From assembly GCF_023229025.1 (NCBI RefSeq), contig NZ_JALOAA010000016.1, positions 1 to 43,965 on the forward strand: a stretch of DNA of 43,965 nt. Reading direction: 5' to 3'. The position numbers and the translations under genes are program-made. Shown here piece by piece: positions 32,835 through 41,342 of the stretch. The notes under the pieces were generated by a model. The model made no database searches. It was not told the DNA's origin and worked only from the letters and a program-made list of their open reading frames with translations. The number at the start of each line of letters is the position of its first letter. Positions within the stretch are counted from its first letter, which is position 1. The DNA is from Sulfurimonas sp. (GTDB taxonomy: Bacteria; Campylobacterota; Campylobacteria; Campylobacterales; Sulfurimonadaceae).

Positions 32835-33723
32835 CCTTTTGAGAAGAGTTAAACTAAAAGAAAAAAGTCCGCAAGAGATACTTGAGTATTTTGAGAGCTT
32901 AAATGTAGAAGATGGCGAAGTTGTTGAAGTGGAAGTTTTGGACTCAGATATAGATAGCATAGGTTATAAATCATTTGTTGATTTGGCACAACTCTTCTTT
33001 ATGAAGATGCTTACCCCAATAAAAAATGATGAAAATAGCACTCTTTTGAGATTTGAAAAATTAAATGAGAGCGTCTCTTTTCATAAAGAGAAGAGGGGTA
33101 GTGAAAAGTATGGAGCGGGGAGTGAATTTTTTAGTATTGATAAAACTGCTCAGTTTAGTTTTTTATACCACTATCAAAAAGCGTTATCGTTTATAGATAT
33201 AAAAAGCAAAAAAAGAGTTCTAAATCTCGGAGTAAATCGCGGTGATGAGTTTGCGGTTATAAAAGATATACTTAGAGATAAAGAGTTTAAAAATATAGAG
33301 TTTGTAGGGGTTGATTACTCTGAGTCGGCAATAGAGTATGCAAAAAAAGAGTTTTTAGCTTATGAGAATGTAGCATTTTTTTGTCATGATATAAATAGAC
33401 TCCCCGAATTAAACTTGGGTAAGTTTGATTTGATTATCTCTATAGGAACGCTTCAAAGCTCTAATATAGAGTTTAATGCTACTTTTATGTCTATATACCA
33501 AAACTATTTACAAAATAGCGGCGCTATGATACTTGGCTTTCCAAATTGCAGATGGATAGGCGGTGAGATGATTTATGGTGCAAAAGCCCCTAATTACAGC
33601 TTTAGCGAGCTTGGCTTGGTGCTAAAAGATATACACTTTTGCAAAAAATATCTACAACAAAAAAAGTACAGGGTAACGGTAACAGGAAAGGAGTATCTTT
33701 TTTTAAGCGCTAGAAAAATATAA
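32800..33723 (+). CDS. Class I SAM-dependent methyltransferase-like protein
   Basis: The protein of about 307 residues has a methyltransferase core in its second half: motif I as VLNLGVNRGDEF, motif II as VDYSESAIEYAKKEF, and an FDLIISIGTLQ strand. The N-terminal 120 residues match nothing I recognise. The substrate is unknown. Motif I departs from the common LDxGCGxG pattern (N-L-G-V-N-R-G), so activity should not be assumed. The start is uncertain: TTG 32794, ATG 32800, GTG 32806 and TTG 32839 are all in frame, and most of these overlap upp. Confidence 0.72.
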   Translation: MRVTALTTRQSSLLRRVKLKEKSPQEILEYFESLNVEDGEVVEVEVLDSDIDSIGYKSFVDLAQLFFMKMLTPIKNDENSTLLRFEKLNESVSFHKEKRGSEKYGAGSEFFSIDKTAQFSFLYHYQKALSFIDIKSKKRVLNLGVNRGDEFAVIKDILRDKEFKNIEFVGVDYSESAIEYAKKEFLAYENVAFFCHDINRLPELNLGKFDLIISIGTLQSSNIEFNATFMSIYQNYLQNSGAMILGFPNCRWIGGEMIYGAKAPNYSFSELGLVLKDIHFCKKYLQQKKYRVTVTGKEYLFLSARKI

Positions 33724-33776
33724 GATATTTAAAAGATTAGCATAAATTTTAATGCCGATTTTTTTTATTTGGATAT

Positions 33777-33794
33777 ACTTTTTTATAAAAAAGT
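33777..33794. promoter_or_regulatory. 18-base palindrome before the carbonic anhydrase gene
   Basis: ACTTTTTTA followed by TAAAAAAGT is a perfect palindrome between a -10-like TATACT (33774-33779) and the RBS TAGGAGGAG. It could be an operator or simply an AT-rich hairpin in the leader. Confidence 0.35.
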
Positions 33795-33808
33795 AGGAGG
33801 AGTTATAT

Positions 33809-34465
33809 ATGGATAACTATAGTGCGATGCTAGGGAATGAACTGTTTCAAAAGAGTTATTTTAAAGCTCATGAAAAAGAGTTTTTGGAGCTTGCCAACAA
33901 GGGTCAAACGCCAAAAGCTCTTTTTATAGGGTGCTCAGACTCAAGGGTTTTGCCGGATTTAATGACTAATAGTGCCCCCGGTGATCTATTTGTTGTAAGA
34001 AACATCGGTAATTTTGTTGCTCCATATAAACCCGATGAAGATTTTCACTCAACAGCTTCAGCTATAGAGTACGCAGTAAGTGTTTTAAAAGTAAAAAGCA
34101 TAATCGTATGCGGACATACAAAATGCGGAGCGATAGAAGCAATTTACAACAAAAGATGCTCACGAGATCCGGAACTAGTACATACAAATACATGGCTTAG
34201 TCTTGGAGAGAGTGCTAAATCACAAGCTCTTTTGGCTCTTGGATTAGAGGCTGATAAAGAGACTTTGTACCGTCTTACTGAAAAGTTATCAGTAATTTCA
34301 CAACTAGAGAATCTTTTAACTTATCCTTCGGTAAAAAGCAGAATAGATAAAGATGAGATATCAATACATGGCTGGGTTTATGATATACAAAGCGGTGAGA
34401 TAGAGTATTATGACCCGGAGATTTCACAATTTGTTTCGCTTAGCTCACTCAAAAAAGAGAGTTAG
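33809..34465 (+). CDS. Beta-class carbonic anhydrase
   Basis: This zinc enzyme interconverts CO2 and bicarbonate. The 218-residue protein has the beta-class ligands C42 and D44 in GCSDSR and H103 and C106 in GHTKCGA. No signal peptide is present, so it is cytoplasmic. It could supply bicarbonate or CO2 for autotrophic carbon fixation in this type of organism. It has a strong RBS and overlaps the AsnB-like gene tail-to-tail by four bases. Confidence 0.94.
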   Translation: MDNYSAMLGNELFQKSYFKAHEKEFLELANKGQTPKALFIGCSDSRVLPDLMTNSAPGDLFVVRNIGNFVAPYKPDEDFHSTASAIEYAVSVLKVKSIIVCGHTKCGAIEAIYNKRCSRDPELVHTNTWLSLGESAKSQALLALGLEADKETLYRLTEKLSVISQLENLLTYPSVKSRIDKDEISIHGWVYDIQSGEIEYYDPEISQFVSLSSLKKES

Positions 34466-36267
34466 AGCAGCCATTTTTTTATCCAAACACTTAGAACATA
34501 AAGTCCCCAAACATGCTGTTTAAAGCCTCCGGTTGAGGCTTTTTGGATATACTCATCAAGTTTATCTTTTTTAAATAATCCTGTCTCTTTATTTATCTCT
34601 TGAATCAACTCTATTTTTTTAGAGTTTATCAGATACTCCATGTAAGGGTTAGAAAATCCCTTTTTCTTTCTATTAATAATTTTATCGTTTAAGTGTGGCT
34701 GTACAATTTTTTTTAGAAGTGCTTTTGTGACTCCATCTTCGTAGCGAAGTTTTGGGTCTATACTAAAGATATAAGATGCTAACTTATGGTCTAAAAAAGG
34801 TGTTCGTGATTCGATAGAATTAGCCATAGAAGCACGGTCTAGTTTTGCAAGAAAATGCTCTGCTTGAAAGAGGTTCAAATCAATGTAGCTGTACCATGTA
34901 GCCTCATCTGTATGTAAAGAACTCTCAAACCTCTCTCTATAATCTTTTAGATACTTTAGGGATTGATTATCTTTTATATTTTGCTTAAAAAGAGCATTTT
35001 TTTGAAGGTCGGTAAAATTTTCTCCTGATGTACGAAAAAGCAAGCTCTCATCAAAGATTCGTTTATAGTGCTCCCACTCTCTATTCATTGAAAAATTTGC
35101 TCGGAAATATTTTTTTAACCAGTTTTTGCTTTTTATATTTGAGAGATTCTGAATGTCAAGATATTCAAAGTATTGTCTATAACCTAAAAATAGCTCATCA
35201 CTACCCTCTCCGCTTAAAACTACTTCGTAACCATCTTTCTTAATCTCTTCAAAGAGTAGATATAGAGGAACTGCGGCTGGATCGTTTAGTGGTTCATCAA
35301 GCATATCTAATACTCTTTCGCTGGCATTTATGAAGTCATTTTGAGTTATCTCAACTTCTTTATTGCTAAGACCTAAAAATTCTGCACTCTCTCTTGCATT
35401 TTGTCTCTCATCATATTTTGCGTAATCTTTGTAGCCTAAAGTGTATGTTTGCAAGTTTATACCGCTTTTAAGAGCGTAAGCATTTATTGTCGCGCTGTCA
35501 ATACCGCCTGATAGCAGAGATGCCATAGGAGTATCAAAACTCAGCCGTATGTTGATGGACTCTTCAAGTAGTTTCTCTAAAGTGCTAACAGCTTCATCTT
35601 TGTTAGTTATAACACTTGGTTTGTTATTAAGTAGGTCAAAGTATCTTTTTACCTTTACAGATTGGTTTTCAAACTTGAGATACTCTCCCGCAGCTAGCTT
35701 TTTGATGCCTCTAAAAAATGTAAAAGGAGGTGTGGGTGCTAAAAATGACAAGTAACTAAGAAGAGCATCCTCATCCATCTCCCTCTTATGCAAAAAGGGC
35801 ACAAGAGCCTTTATCTCGGAGGCAAACAGAAAACTTTTACCCTCCATATAAAAGAGAGGTTTTTTACCGAGTCTGTCACGAAAAAGGTATAAAGTACTGC
35901 TATGAAGAAGAGCAATTGCAAACTCTCCCCTAAGATAAGATACAAAATCTACACCCCATTTTAGATAGGCTGCAACTATTACTTCACTATCACTATCTGT
36001 TTTAAATACAAACTCACTTCCAAGCTCTTGTTTTAACTCTTTGAGGTTATAAATCTCTGCGCTTAGTGAGATTAAAATTTCGCCATGATAAAGCGGTTGC
36101 TTTAAGTTGGAGTGAATCTGCGCCGTATCTATATTTTGGCATGTAAAAAAGAGATTTTCTCTTTGAACAACTTTGTAAAAATCAGGGGTTTTATGGGGTA
36201 GAAGCAAGAGTGCCTTTTTTGCTCTGCTCTTATCATGCTCGCCTAATATACCAAAAATCGCACACAC
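34462..36267 (-). CDS. AsnB-like asparagine synthase with altered glutaminase site
   Basis: The 601-residue protein has an N-terminal glutaminase-like domain (about 1-200) and a C-terminal ATP-dependent synthetase domain. Cys2 is present (MCAIFG), but the usual third residue Gly is Ala. The oxyanion-hole NGE reads SAE (SLSAEIYN), and the RGPD and RLSI blocks are missing. The synthetase half is intact: PP-loop SGGIDS (253-258), SGEGSDELFLGY, and LDRASMANSIESRTPFLD. It may use free ammonia or another amine rather than glutamine, and the product need not be asparagine. The GTG start overlaps the upstream methyltransferase stop by one base. Confidence 0.85.
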   Translation of the reverse strand: MCAIFGILGEHDKSRAKKALLLLPHKTPDFYKVVQRENLFFTCQNIDTAQIHSNLKQPLYHGEILISLSAEIYNLKELKQELGSEFVFKTDSDSEVIVAAYLKWGVDFVSYLRGEFAIALLHSSTLYLFRDRLGKKPLFYMEGKSFLFASEIKALVPFLHKREMDEDALLSYLSFLAPTPPFTFFRGIKKLAAGEYLKFENQSVKVKRYFDLLNNKPSVITNKDEAVSTLEKLLEESINIRLSFDTPMASLLSGGIDSATINAYALKSGINLQTYTLGYKDYAKYDERQNARESAEFLGLSNKEVEITQNDFINASERVLDMLDEPLNDPAAVPLYLLFEEIKKDGYEVVLSGEGSDELFLGYRQYFEYLDIQNLSNIKSKNWLKKYFRANFSMNREWEHYKRIFDESLLFRTSGENFTDLQKNALFKQNIKDNQSLKYLKDYRERFESSLHTDEATWYSYIDLNLFQAEHFLAKLDRASMANSIESRTPFLDHKLASYIFSIDPKLRYEDGVTKALLKKIVQPHLNDKIINRKKKGFSNPYMEYLINSKKIELIQEINKETGLFKKDKLDEYIQKASTGGFKQHVWGLYVLSVWIKKWLL

Positions 36268-36866
36268 TATAGAGTCACTTCACTGTTTTTTAAAAGTAGA
36301 ACCGTGATGTCATCTTCCATATAGTCATCTTTCATTATCAGCGCCGAAGCCCCCAAATCATTTGCAATCTGCTTTATCTGAGAGGTTGTCATGTAGTTGT
36401 AGGTCTTGCTGACCTTATCTCCATGAAGAACATTAAAGATAAAACCTATTTTAGAGGCACAGTAGCAGTTTTGTATAAAGAGGTGTGTCTCGAAACTCTC
36501 TAGCACATTCATAGCACCGCTGCAGATATAGTAATCAGCCAAGGGGAGTCTCTCTTTGCAGATGTCGGCAATAACTATCTCACAGCCGGTTTTATGGCTT
36601 GCAATCGAGTACATGTCAGGTAGTGAGTCTATGCCGATATAGTTTTTAGGCGCTTTTTTTCTCTTTAACATATGGGTATATAGATCTCCAAACCCACATC
36701 CCGCATCTGCAATAGTATATGAACTAAGAGTATCGGGAAGCATCTCTAAGATAACATCAAATCTGATTTTCTGAGACTCCTTAGAGTGCCAGTTTACACC
36801 TCTTGCCGTGGTACCGTATTTCTCTATGGCAGAGGAGTAAAATTTTTGATTATCAACGCGTGGCAT
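36267..36866 (-). CDS. Class I SAM-dependent methyltransferase
   Basis: The 199-residue protein has motif I IADAGCGFGDLY and an acidic motif II (YIGIDSLPDM), and lacks membrane segments. It is translationally coupled to the AsnB-like gene (TAGTG). The pair thus forms a two-gene unit with its own minus-strand promoter region (TATAAT at 36928-36933). The substrate is unknown. The pairing suggests that both enzymes modify the same small molecule or glycan, which is inference. Confidence 0.8.
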   Translation of the reverse strand: MPRVDNQKFYSSAIEKYGTTARGVNWHSKESQKIRFDVILEMLPDTLSSYTIADAGCGFGDLYTHMLKRKKAPKNYIGIDSLPDMYSIASHKTGCEIVIADICKERLPLADYYICSGAMNVLESFETHLFIQNCYCASKIGFIFNVLHGDKVSKTYNYMTTSQIKQIANDLGASALIMKDDYMEDDITVLLLKNSEVTL

Positions 36867-36965
36867 GAGAAAAAATTAAAAAAGTAATCATTGTCTGTTT
36901 TTCCAAAAAAATAGATTTGCTTTTTGAATTATAGTATAAAATATATTTAGATTGTTTTTTTATTA

Positions 36966-36974
36966 TGTTAGAAT
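36966..36974 (+). promoter_or_regulatory. Extended -10 promoter element of fqrB
   Basis: TG-T-TAGAAT matches an extended -10 element, 27 bases before the ATG, with a T-rich stretch upstream that is common in Campylobacterota promoters. Confidence 0.4.
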
Positions 36975-37001
36975 GTTGACAATATGTTATAAGGAATTGT
37001 T

Positions 37002-37949
37002 ATGAGTCATATGTACAATCTCGCGATAATAGGTGCCGGTCCGGCAGGAATTGCTACTGCGGTTGAGAGCTATTTGCAGGGGATTAGAGATATTGTTCTA
37101 CTGGAGAAGGATCAAAATCACAACGCAACTATACGAAAATATTATAAAGACAACAAAAGGGTTGACAAAGATTGGAAGGGTCAGAAGGTTGAGCTTGATG
37201 GTAGAATCTACTTTGTTGACGGCACAAAGGAGAGTACGCTGGATTTTTTTGACGAGATATTAAATAATCACTCCGTAGAGCTTCAAACACATGTTGAGGT
37301 TCAAAGCATAGTTAAAAAAGATGGATATTTTGAGGTTTTTATGGCAGGAAAAAGCATAACCGCAAAGTATGTTGTCGTTACTATAGGAAGAATGGGAAAA
37401 CCAAATAAGCCTACCTACAAGATACCGATGGGGGTTAAAAAGAAGATAGGATACACGCTTGATGGATGCGGTGAGGGTGAAAAGATTTTAGTAGTTGGCG
37501 GGGGAGATAGCGCAATAGAGTACGCAGTTGATTTAAGTGCTAAAAATGAAGTTTCAATCTGCTATAGAAGAGAGACATTTAGACGTGCAAACCCTACAAA
37601 CCAAAGAGATATTGCAAATGCAATTATGCACAAAGAGGTAGAGCCGATTTTAGGTATAAACATTAATGCTCTTGAAGATGTGGATGGCAGAGTGAAAGTT
37701 ATCTTTAGTGAAGTAGAAGCACAAATTTTTGATAGAGTAATCTACGCAATCGGAGGAACTACTCCTAGCTCATTTTTAGCAAGTGCGGGGATAGAAGAAG
37801 AAGATGCAAAGCCTGTTCATGACGATAACTATGAAACAAATATAAAAGGTCTATTTGTAGCCGGAGATATTACGCAGGAGAGTGGCGGAAGTATAGCTTT
37901 GGGATTAAATCACGGTTATGCAATAGCTTGTCATATTCAGCAAAAATAG
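37002..37949 (+). CDS. fqrB: FqrB-type NADPH flavodoxin/quinone reductase
   Basis: The 315-residue FAD protein has two dinucleotide-binding loops, GAGPAGIAT (11-19) and VGGGDSAIEYA. It lacks the CxxC of thioredoxin reductases. It resembles Helicobacter pylori FqrB (HP1164), notably in the block KYYKDNKRVDKDWKGQ, in VVTIGRMGKPNKPTYKIP and in the C-terminal ALNHGY-like end (GLNHGYAIA). FqrB moves electrons between NADPH and flavodoxin or quinones; the substrate here is inferred. RBS AAGGA lies six bases upstream. It ends at a hairpin facing the minus-strand operon. Confidence 0.85.
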   Translation: MSHMYNLAIIGAGPAGIATAVESYLQGIRDIVLLEKDQNHNATIRKYYKDNKRVDKDWKGQKVELDGRIYFVDGTKESTLDFFDEILNNHSVELQTHVEVQSIVKKDGYFEVFMAGKSITAKYVVVTIGRMGKPNKPTYKIPMGVKKKIGYTLDGCGEGEKILVVGGGDSAIEYAVDLSAKNEVSICYRRETFRRANPTNQRDIANAIMHKEVEPILGININALEDVDGRVKVIFSEVEAQIFDRVIYAIGGTTPSSFLASAGIEEEDAKPVHDDNYETNIKGLFVAGDITQESGGSIALGLNHGYAIACHIQQK

Positions 37950-37968
37950 TAGAGCCTCTGTCTCTACT
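37948..37968 (-). terminator. Terminator of the topA-to-thioredoxin operon
   Basis: A perfect 7-bp stem (AGTAGAG / CTCTACT) with a 7-base loop contains both convergent stop codons. On the minus strand it is followed by ATTTTTG, which gives a short U-tract. Confidence 0.6.
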
Positions 37969-38368
37969 CCAAGGAGTTTAAAAGGTTTAAAAAGTCTATT
38001 TTGTTAGAAAATCCGATACTCTGGTAAGTTATCTCCTCTTTATTTGGCTCTACAAAAAATGTAACCGGTACTACGGGAGCATTAAGGTATTTTGGAAAAT
38101 TCCCCTCTTGGCGATTTATGACTAGAGGGATATAGTTTGATTTTATCTTATCATCAACATTTTTATCCATTAGTGTTTTTTTCTCAAACTTGCTACACCA
38201 AGGACAGTAGTTTGTAATCATGAGAATCATAAGGCTTTTATTCTCTTTTTTTGCTCTCTCAAGAGCCGTTTTATACTCCGTCTCATATGCCATCTCTTTA
38301 GCAAACTCTTTATACCCGTCGGCAAAGAGCATCAAGCTTAGCATCACTATAAGCAGTAGTTTTTTCAT
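37964..38368 (-). CDS. Periplasmic thioredoxin-fold protein
   Basis: The 134-residue protein has a signal peptide (about 1-16, cleavage after LFA) and a thioredoxin fold with the active site CPWC (C55, C58) and the cis-proline region APVVPVTFFVEP. It belongs to the thioredoxin_7/DsbD-gamma-like group, which handles disulfides or reduces partner proteins in the periplasm. Its start overlaps the upstream gene by four bases. The partner is probably the unknown periplasmic protein before it (inference). Confidence 0.85.
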   Translation of the reverse strand: MKKLLLIVMLSLMLFADGYKEFAKEMAYETEYKTALERAKKENKSLMILMITNYCPWCSKFEKKTLMDKNVDDKIKSNYIPLVINRQEGNFPKYLNAPVVPVTFFVEPNKEEITYQSIGFSNKIDFLNLLNSLE

Positions 38369-38808
38369 AAGTTGTCATCCTTGTATTGCTGTGCAAAGTT
38401 ATACAAAAGCTCTTGAGCAGTCTCAAGTAAGTCAAACTCTAAATCTTCTACAACCAAAATCCGACTGCTCATGTAGGAGATTACAAAAATATTATCTTTT
38501 GTATCAAGCCTCTTTGCATTCTCCCCTAGCATCAACTCTATTTTCAGAGCAATAGTATCTCCCACCCCTATATAGCTGATAAGAAATGCAAGTGACCTTG
38601 TAGAGAAGTTTTGAGTATTGATCTCAAGCTCTTCAGATGTCTCTACAATCATATCAAGCAGAATCTGTTTATATTTTTTATCAATTCTATCGCTATTTAG
38701 CTCTACTACGGGGTAGTAGCTCTTAACACCGCTTAGTTCAAAAGGTGTCTGTGCATTTGCAAACAAAGCAAATAGTGATAAAAATATAGATGTTTTAATG
38801 AATTTCAT
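38365..38808 (-). CDS. Hypothetical periplasmic protein
   Basis: The protein of about 147 residues has a clear signal peptide (MKFIKTSIFLSLFALFANA) and a mature part without cysteines or known motifs. ATG 38808 has GTGGAG just upstream and overlaps the antiporter end by 14 bases; a GTG at 38820 would give four more residues. It lies between the antiporter and the thioredoxin-fold gene in the operon. No function can be proposed beyond an envelope role. Confidence 0.7.
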   Translation of the reverse strand: MKFIKTSIFLSLFALFANAQTPFELSGVKSYYPVVELNSDRIDKKYKQILLDMIVETSEELEINTQNFSTRSLAFLISYIGVGDTIALKIELMLGENAKRLDTKDNIFVISYMSSRILVVEDLEFDLLETAQELLYNFAQQYKDDNL

Positions 38809-39967
38809 TTTTGACTCCACTTTTTTTAATTTTATAGTTATTTATCAACTTAATAATAATCATTATAATAATTGCTTGGAAAAGTGAAGCTAAAATAAGC
38901 GCATAGTAGTTAAGTTCGTCTATACTTTTTGCATTATAAGCAAGAGTTGCCATAGCGATGAGAAGAGTTAGCGGCATTGAGTGAGAGAGACCCATAAGTA
39001 TAGAATCTATAAGTTTTAACTCCTTTATAAAAACAAGAGAAGCCACAACCCTCATTAACGTCATAGCAAGCGTAATAAAGAGCGCTTTTTCTATAAGCCC
39101 GTCCATAAATAGCATCTCAAGGTTAAAGGAGCTACCTATATGGATAAAAAATATAGGCACTAAAAATCCAAAACCAAAAGAGGCTAGTTTCTCAGGGAGC
39201 TCATGTTTGTGTTCAAAAAAGGTAGGAATAAAAATTCCTGCTAAAAATGCACCAAAAGCGAGCTCTAAATCTAGATATAGCATAGCTCCTACAAGAAGAA
39301 AGAATATCCCCATGGAGAGTCTTATATCTTGTTCTTTGTTATCATCATGCGGCATAAGAGAGGTTGATACTTCCGGAAACCACCAAAAAAGAAGCTCCAT
39401 GGCACGAAATAGTAAAAACATAAATAGTAAAAATAGCGCAAGTGCAAAGATTGTTTTAAAAAGACCCATTCCAAGACCTGACTGTAGGGCAGCAGATACT
39501 AGAGTCAAAAATCCTATGCTGACTATCTCGCCTATTGCTCCTGCAGTCATTGAGAGAGATAACCAAGGAGTTTTTCCGTACTCCTTTGATAGTGTCGCTA
39601 TAAGCCCAACAGAGATGAGCGGTAGAAGCACCATAAATATCTTTCCAAGGTCAAGGTAGAGGGAGATGGCAATAGAGAAAGCATATAAGACAATAAGGTA
39701 GATAATGATTTTTTTCATTAAGTCTTTTGGGGTCTTGAGAGTGTTTTTTAAGTTTATTTCAGTTCCGGCTATAAACATAAGATATAAAAATCCAAGTTCT
39801 GCAACTATTTCAAAAAGATGCTCCTCATGCAAAAAACCAAAGTAAGCGAAAATAGCTCCAAATATAATCTCAATAGGTGTAGTAGGAAGCTTTAAAAGTT
39901 TCGCAAAAAAGGGCGAAAATATGATTATAAGAGAAATTGTTACTACTAGGATTACATTTTCATTCAT
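38795..39967 (-). CDS. CPA2-type cation:proton antiporter
   Basis: The 390-residue protein consists of about 12 membrane helices and has the Na/H-exchanger fold. The early segment ELGFLYLMFIAGTEINL matches CPA2/Kef-type proteins, and FGAFLAGIFIP is the conserved central helix. There is no C-terminal NAD-binding (TrkA-N) domain, so it is the short form. The transported ion, sodium or potassium, cannot be inferred. It starts four bases after bioB. Confidence 0.9.
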   Translation of the reverse strand: MNENVILVVTISLIIIFSPFFAKLLKLPTTPIEIIFGAIFAYFGFLHEEHLFEIVAELGFLYLMFIAGTEINLKNTLKTPKDLMKKIIIYLIVLYAFSIAISLYLDLGKIFMVLLPLISVGLIATLSKEYGKTPWLSLSMTAGAIGEIVSIGFLTLVSAALQSGLGMGLFKTIFALALFLLFMFLLFRAMELLFWWFPEVSTSLMPHDDNKEQDIRLSMGIFFLLVGAMLYLDLELAFGAFLAGIFIPTFFEHKHELPEKLASFGFGFLVPIFFIHIGSSFNLEMLFMDGLIEKALFITLAMTLMRVVASLVFIKELKLIDSILMGLSHSMPLTLLIAMATLAYNAKSIDELNYYALILASLFQAIIIMIIIKLINNYKIKKSGVKNEIH

Positions 39968-39971
39968 TTGT

Positions 39972-40817
39972 TTATCGTACCGTTTTTGCTATTTTTAGAT
40001 TTAGTGATTTTAGCATATCTAAATCTTTATTCATATCACGCCCACTCGTTGTGAGGTAGTTTCCAATTACTATAGAGTTTGCACCATGTGAGAAAATCTC
40101 GCTCTGTCTATCGCCAAACATTAGCTCACGTCCTCCGGCAACCATTATGCGCTCGGCAGAATCAAGCGTATTTCTAGTAAGCTGTATAAGAGATAGAGCC
40201 TCATCGACACTTAGTGGGTTTGGAGCAAGCTCAAGTGCTTCGTTGTGATGATAAAAATTTATAGGAACCGATGTGGGGTTTAGAGATTTTAGAGACTCAA
40301 GCATTGAGACTCTATCTTCATGGCTCTCCCCAAGTCCGAAAATCCCGCCGCTAATAAGCACTAGTCCTGCTTTGTTTACATTTTCGCATGTCTCATATCT
40401 ATCATCCCAAGAGTGTGTCGTGCAGACTTTTTCATAGTACTCTCTTGAGGTTTCAAGGTTGTGATTATACGCTTTTATACCGGCTTTTTTAAGAGTAAGA
40501 AGCTGCTCAAGCGTTGCAGTACCGTTACATGCTATTAGTCTAAGATGTGGCACCTCTTTTGTCAAAATCTTAGCAATTGAGCAGACAAAAGAGAGAGTTT
40601 TTTCACTCAGACCCTTATCCGCACTTACAAGACAAAATCCCAGAGCACCGTTTTCATAAGCAGTTTTTGCCTCTTTTAGGATAATCTCTATATCTTTTTG
40701 TTTATAACGCTCAATATCTGCTTTGTAGCGTATGCTCTGAGAGCAAAATTTGCAATCTTCATTACATGTACCGCTATTTATATTGCAGATTGAGCATAGA
40801 AATATCTCTTTATTCAT
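39972..40817 (-). CDS. bioB: Biotin synthase
   Basis: BioB is a radical SAM enzyme that inserts sulfur into dethiobiotin. The 281-residue protein has the radical-SAM cysteines C18, C22 and C25 (CNEDCKFC) and further blocks YNHNLETS and SGGIFGLGES. It is shorter than the E. coli enzyme (346), as usual for Campylobacterota. No other biotin genes lie nearby. The start overlaps the phosphoesterase gene by eight bases. Confidence 0.93.
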   Translation of the reverse strand: MNKEIFLCSICNINSGTCNEDCKFCSQSIRYKADIERYKQKDIEIILKEAKTAYENGALGFCLVSADKGLSEKTLSFVCSIAKILTKEVPHLRLIACNGTATLEQLLTLKKAGIKAYNHNLETSREYYEKVCTTHSWDDRYETCENVNKAGLVLISGGIFGLGESHEDRVSMLESLKSLNPTSVPINFYHHNEALELAPNPLSVDEALSLIQLTRNTLDSAERIMVAGGRELMFGDRQSEIFSHGANSIVIGNYLTTSGRDMNKDLDMLKSLNLKIAKTVR

Positions 40818-41334
40818 GGTTTTGCCTCGTGTATCTAAACTCTTCTTTTTTTATCTTGTCGCTTTTATTGGCTCTTGTGTAACTTGTTACGATAAACTCA
40901 CTCTCTTTTATCTCAAGCATCGCCCACTCAGAGAGCGGTTTATTTCTTGCGCATACTTCACCGGAGTTTAAAAAGAGAGTGTTGTTAACAAACTCTACAG
41001 AAAATTCGTGCGTATGGGCAAATATTATAACATCTACATCTGGAGTCATATAAAAAGGGAGATGCATAAGCTTGAACTTAGTGTTTGCAAGCTTAAAATA
41101 GTATGGCTCTTGGACAAGATTGAACTGATTGTGAAACTGCGCCAGATGGGCATCGTTGTTTCCATAGACTGCTTCGTACCTTAAGCCGCTCTCTTTTAGG
41201 AGATGAAGCACTTCAACATCTACGATATCGCCCGCGTGAAGCATAAACTCAGCACCGTCGGCTACAAGGGCATCAATTGCTCTTTTGGCTTTTTTCACTT
41301 TTGTGTGAGTGTCTGCTATGATGCCTATTTTCAT
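40810..41334 (-). CDS. YfcE-type metallophosphoesterase
   Basis: The 174-residue protein shows the metallophosphoesterase motifs DTH (8-10), HAGDIVD, GNND and FAHTHEF, which bind two metal ions. It belongs to the YfcE/MJ0936 group, for which the natural substrate is unknown (phosphodiesterase activity on model compounds). It lies eight bases after topA and is co-transcribed with bioB. Confidence 0.9.
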   Translation of the reverse strand: MKIGIIADTHTKVKKAKRAIDALVADGAEFMLHAGDIVDVEVLHLLKESGLRYEAVYGNNDAHLAQFHNQFNLVQEPYYFKLANTKFKLMHLPFYMTPDVDVIIFAHTHEFSVEFVNNTLFLNSGEVCARNKPLSEWAMLEIKESEFIVTSYTRANKSDKIKKEEFRYTRQNHE

Positions 41335-41342
41335 GATCTATT

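Noticed and set aside
36976..36981. TTGACA as a -35 element of fqrB
   Set aside because: A -10 element at 17 bases would fall on the start codon. The extended -10 at 36966-36974 is a better explanation.
39207..39659. 150-residue open frame on the plus strand
   Set aside because: It lies wholly antisense to the CPA2 antiporter, lacks any recognisable domain, and its composition reflects the opposite-strand membrane protein codons.
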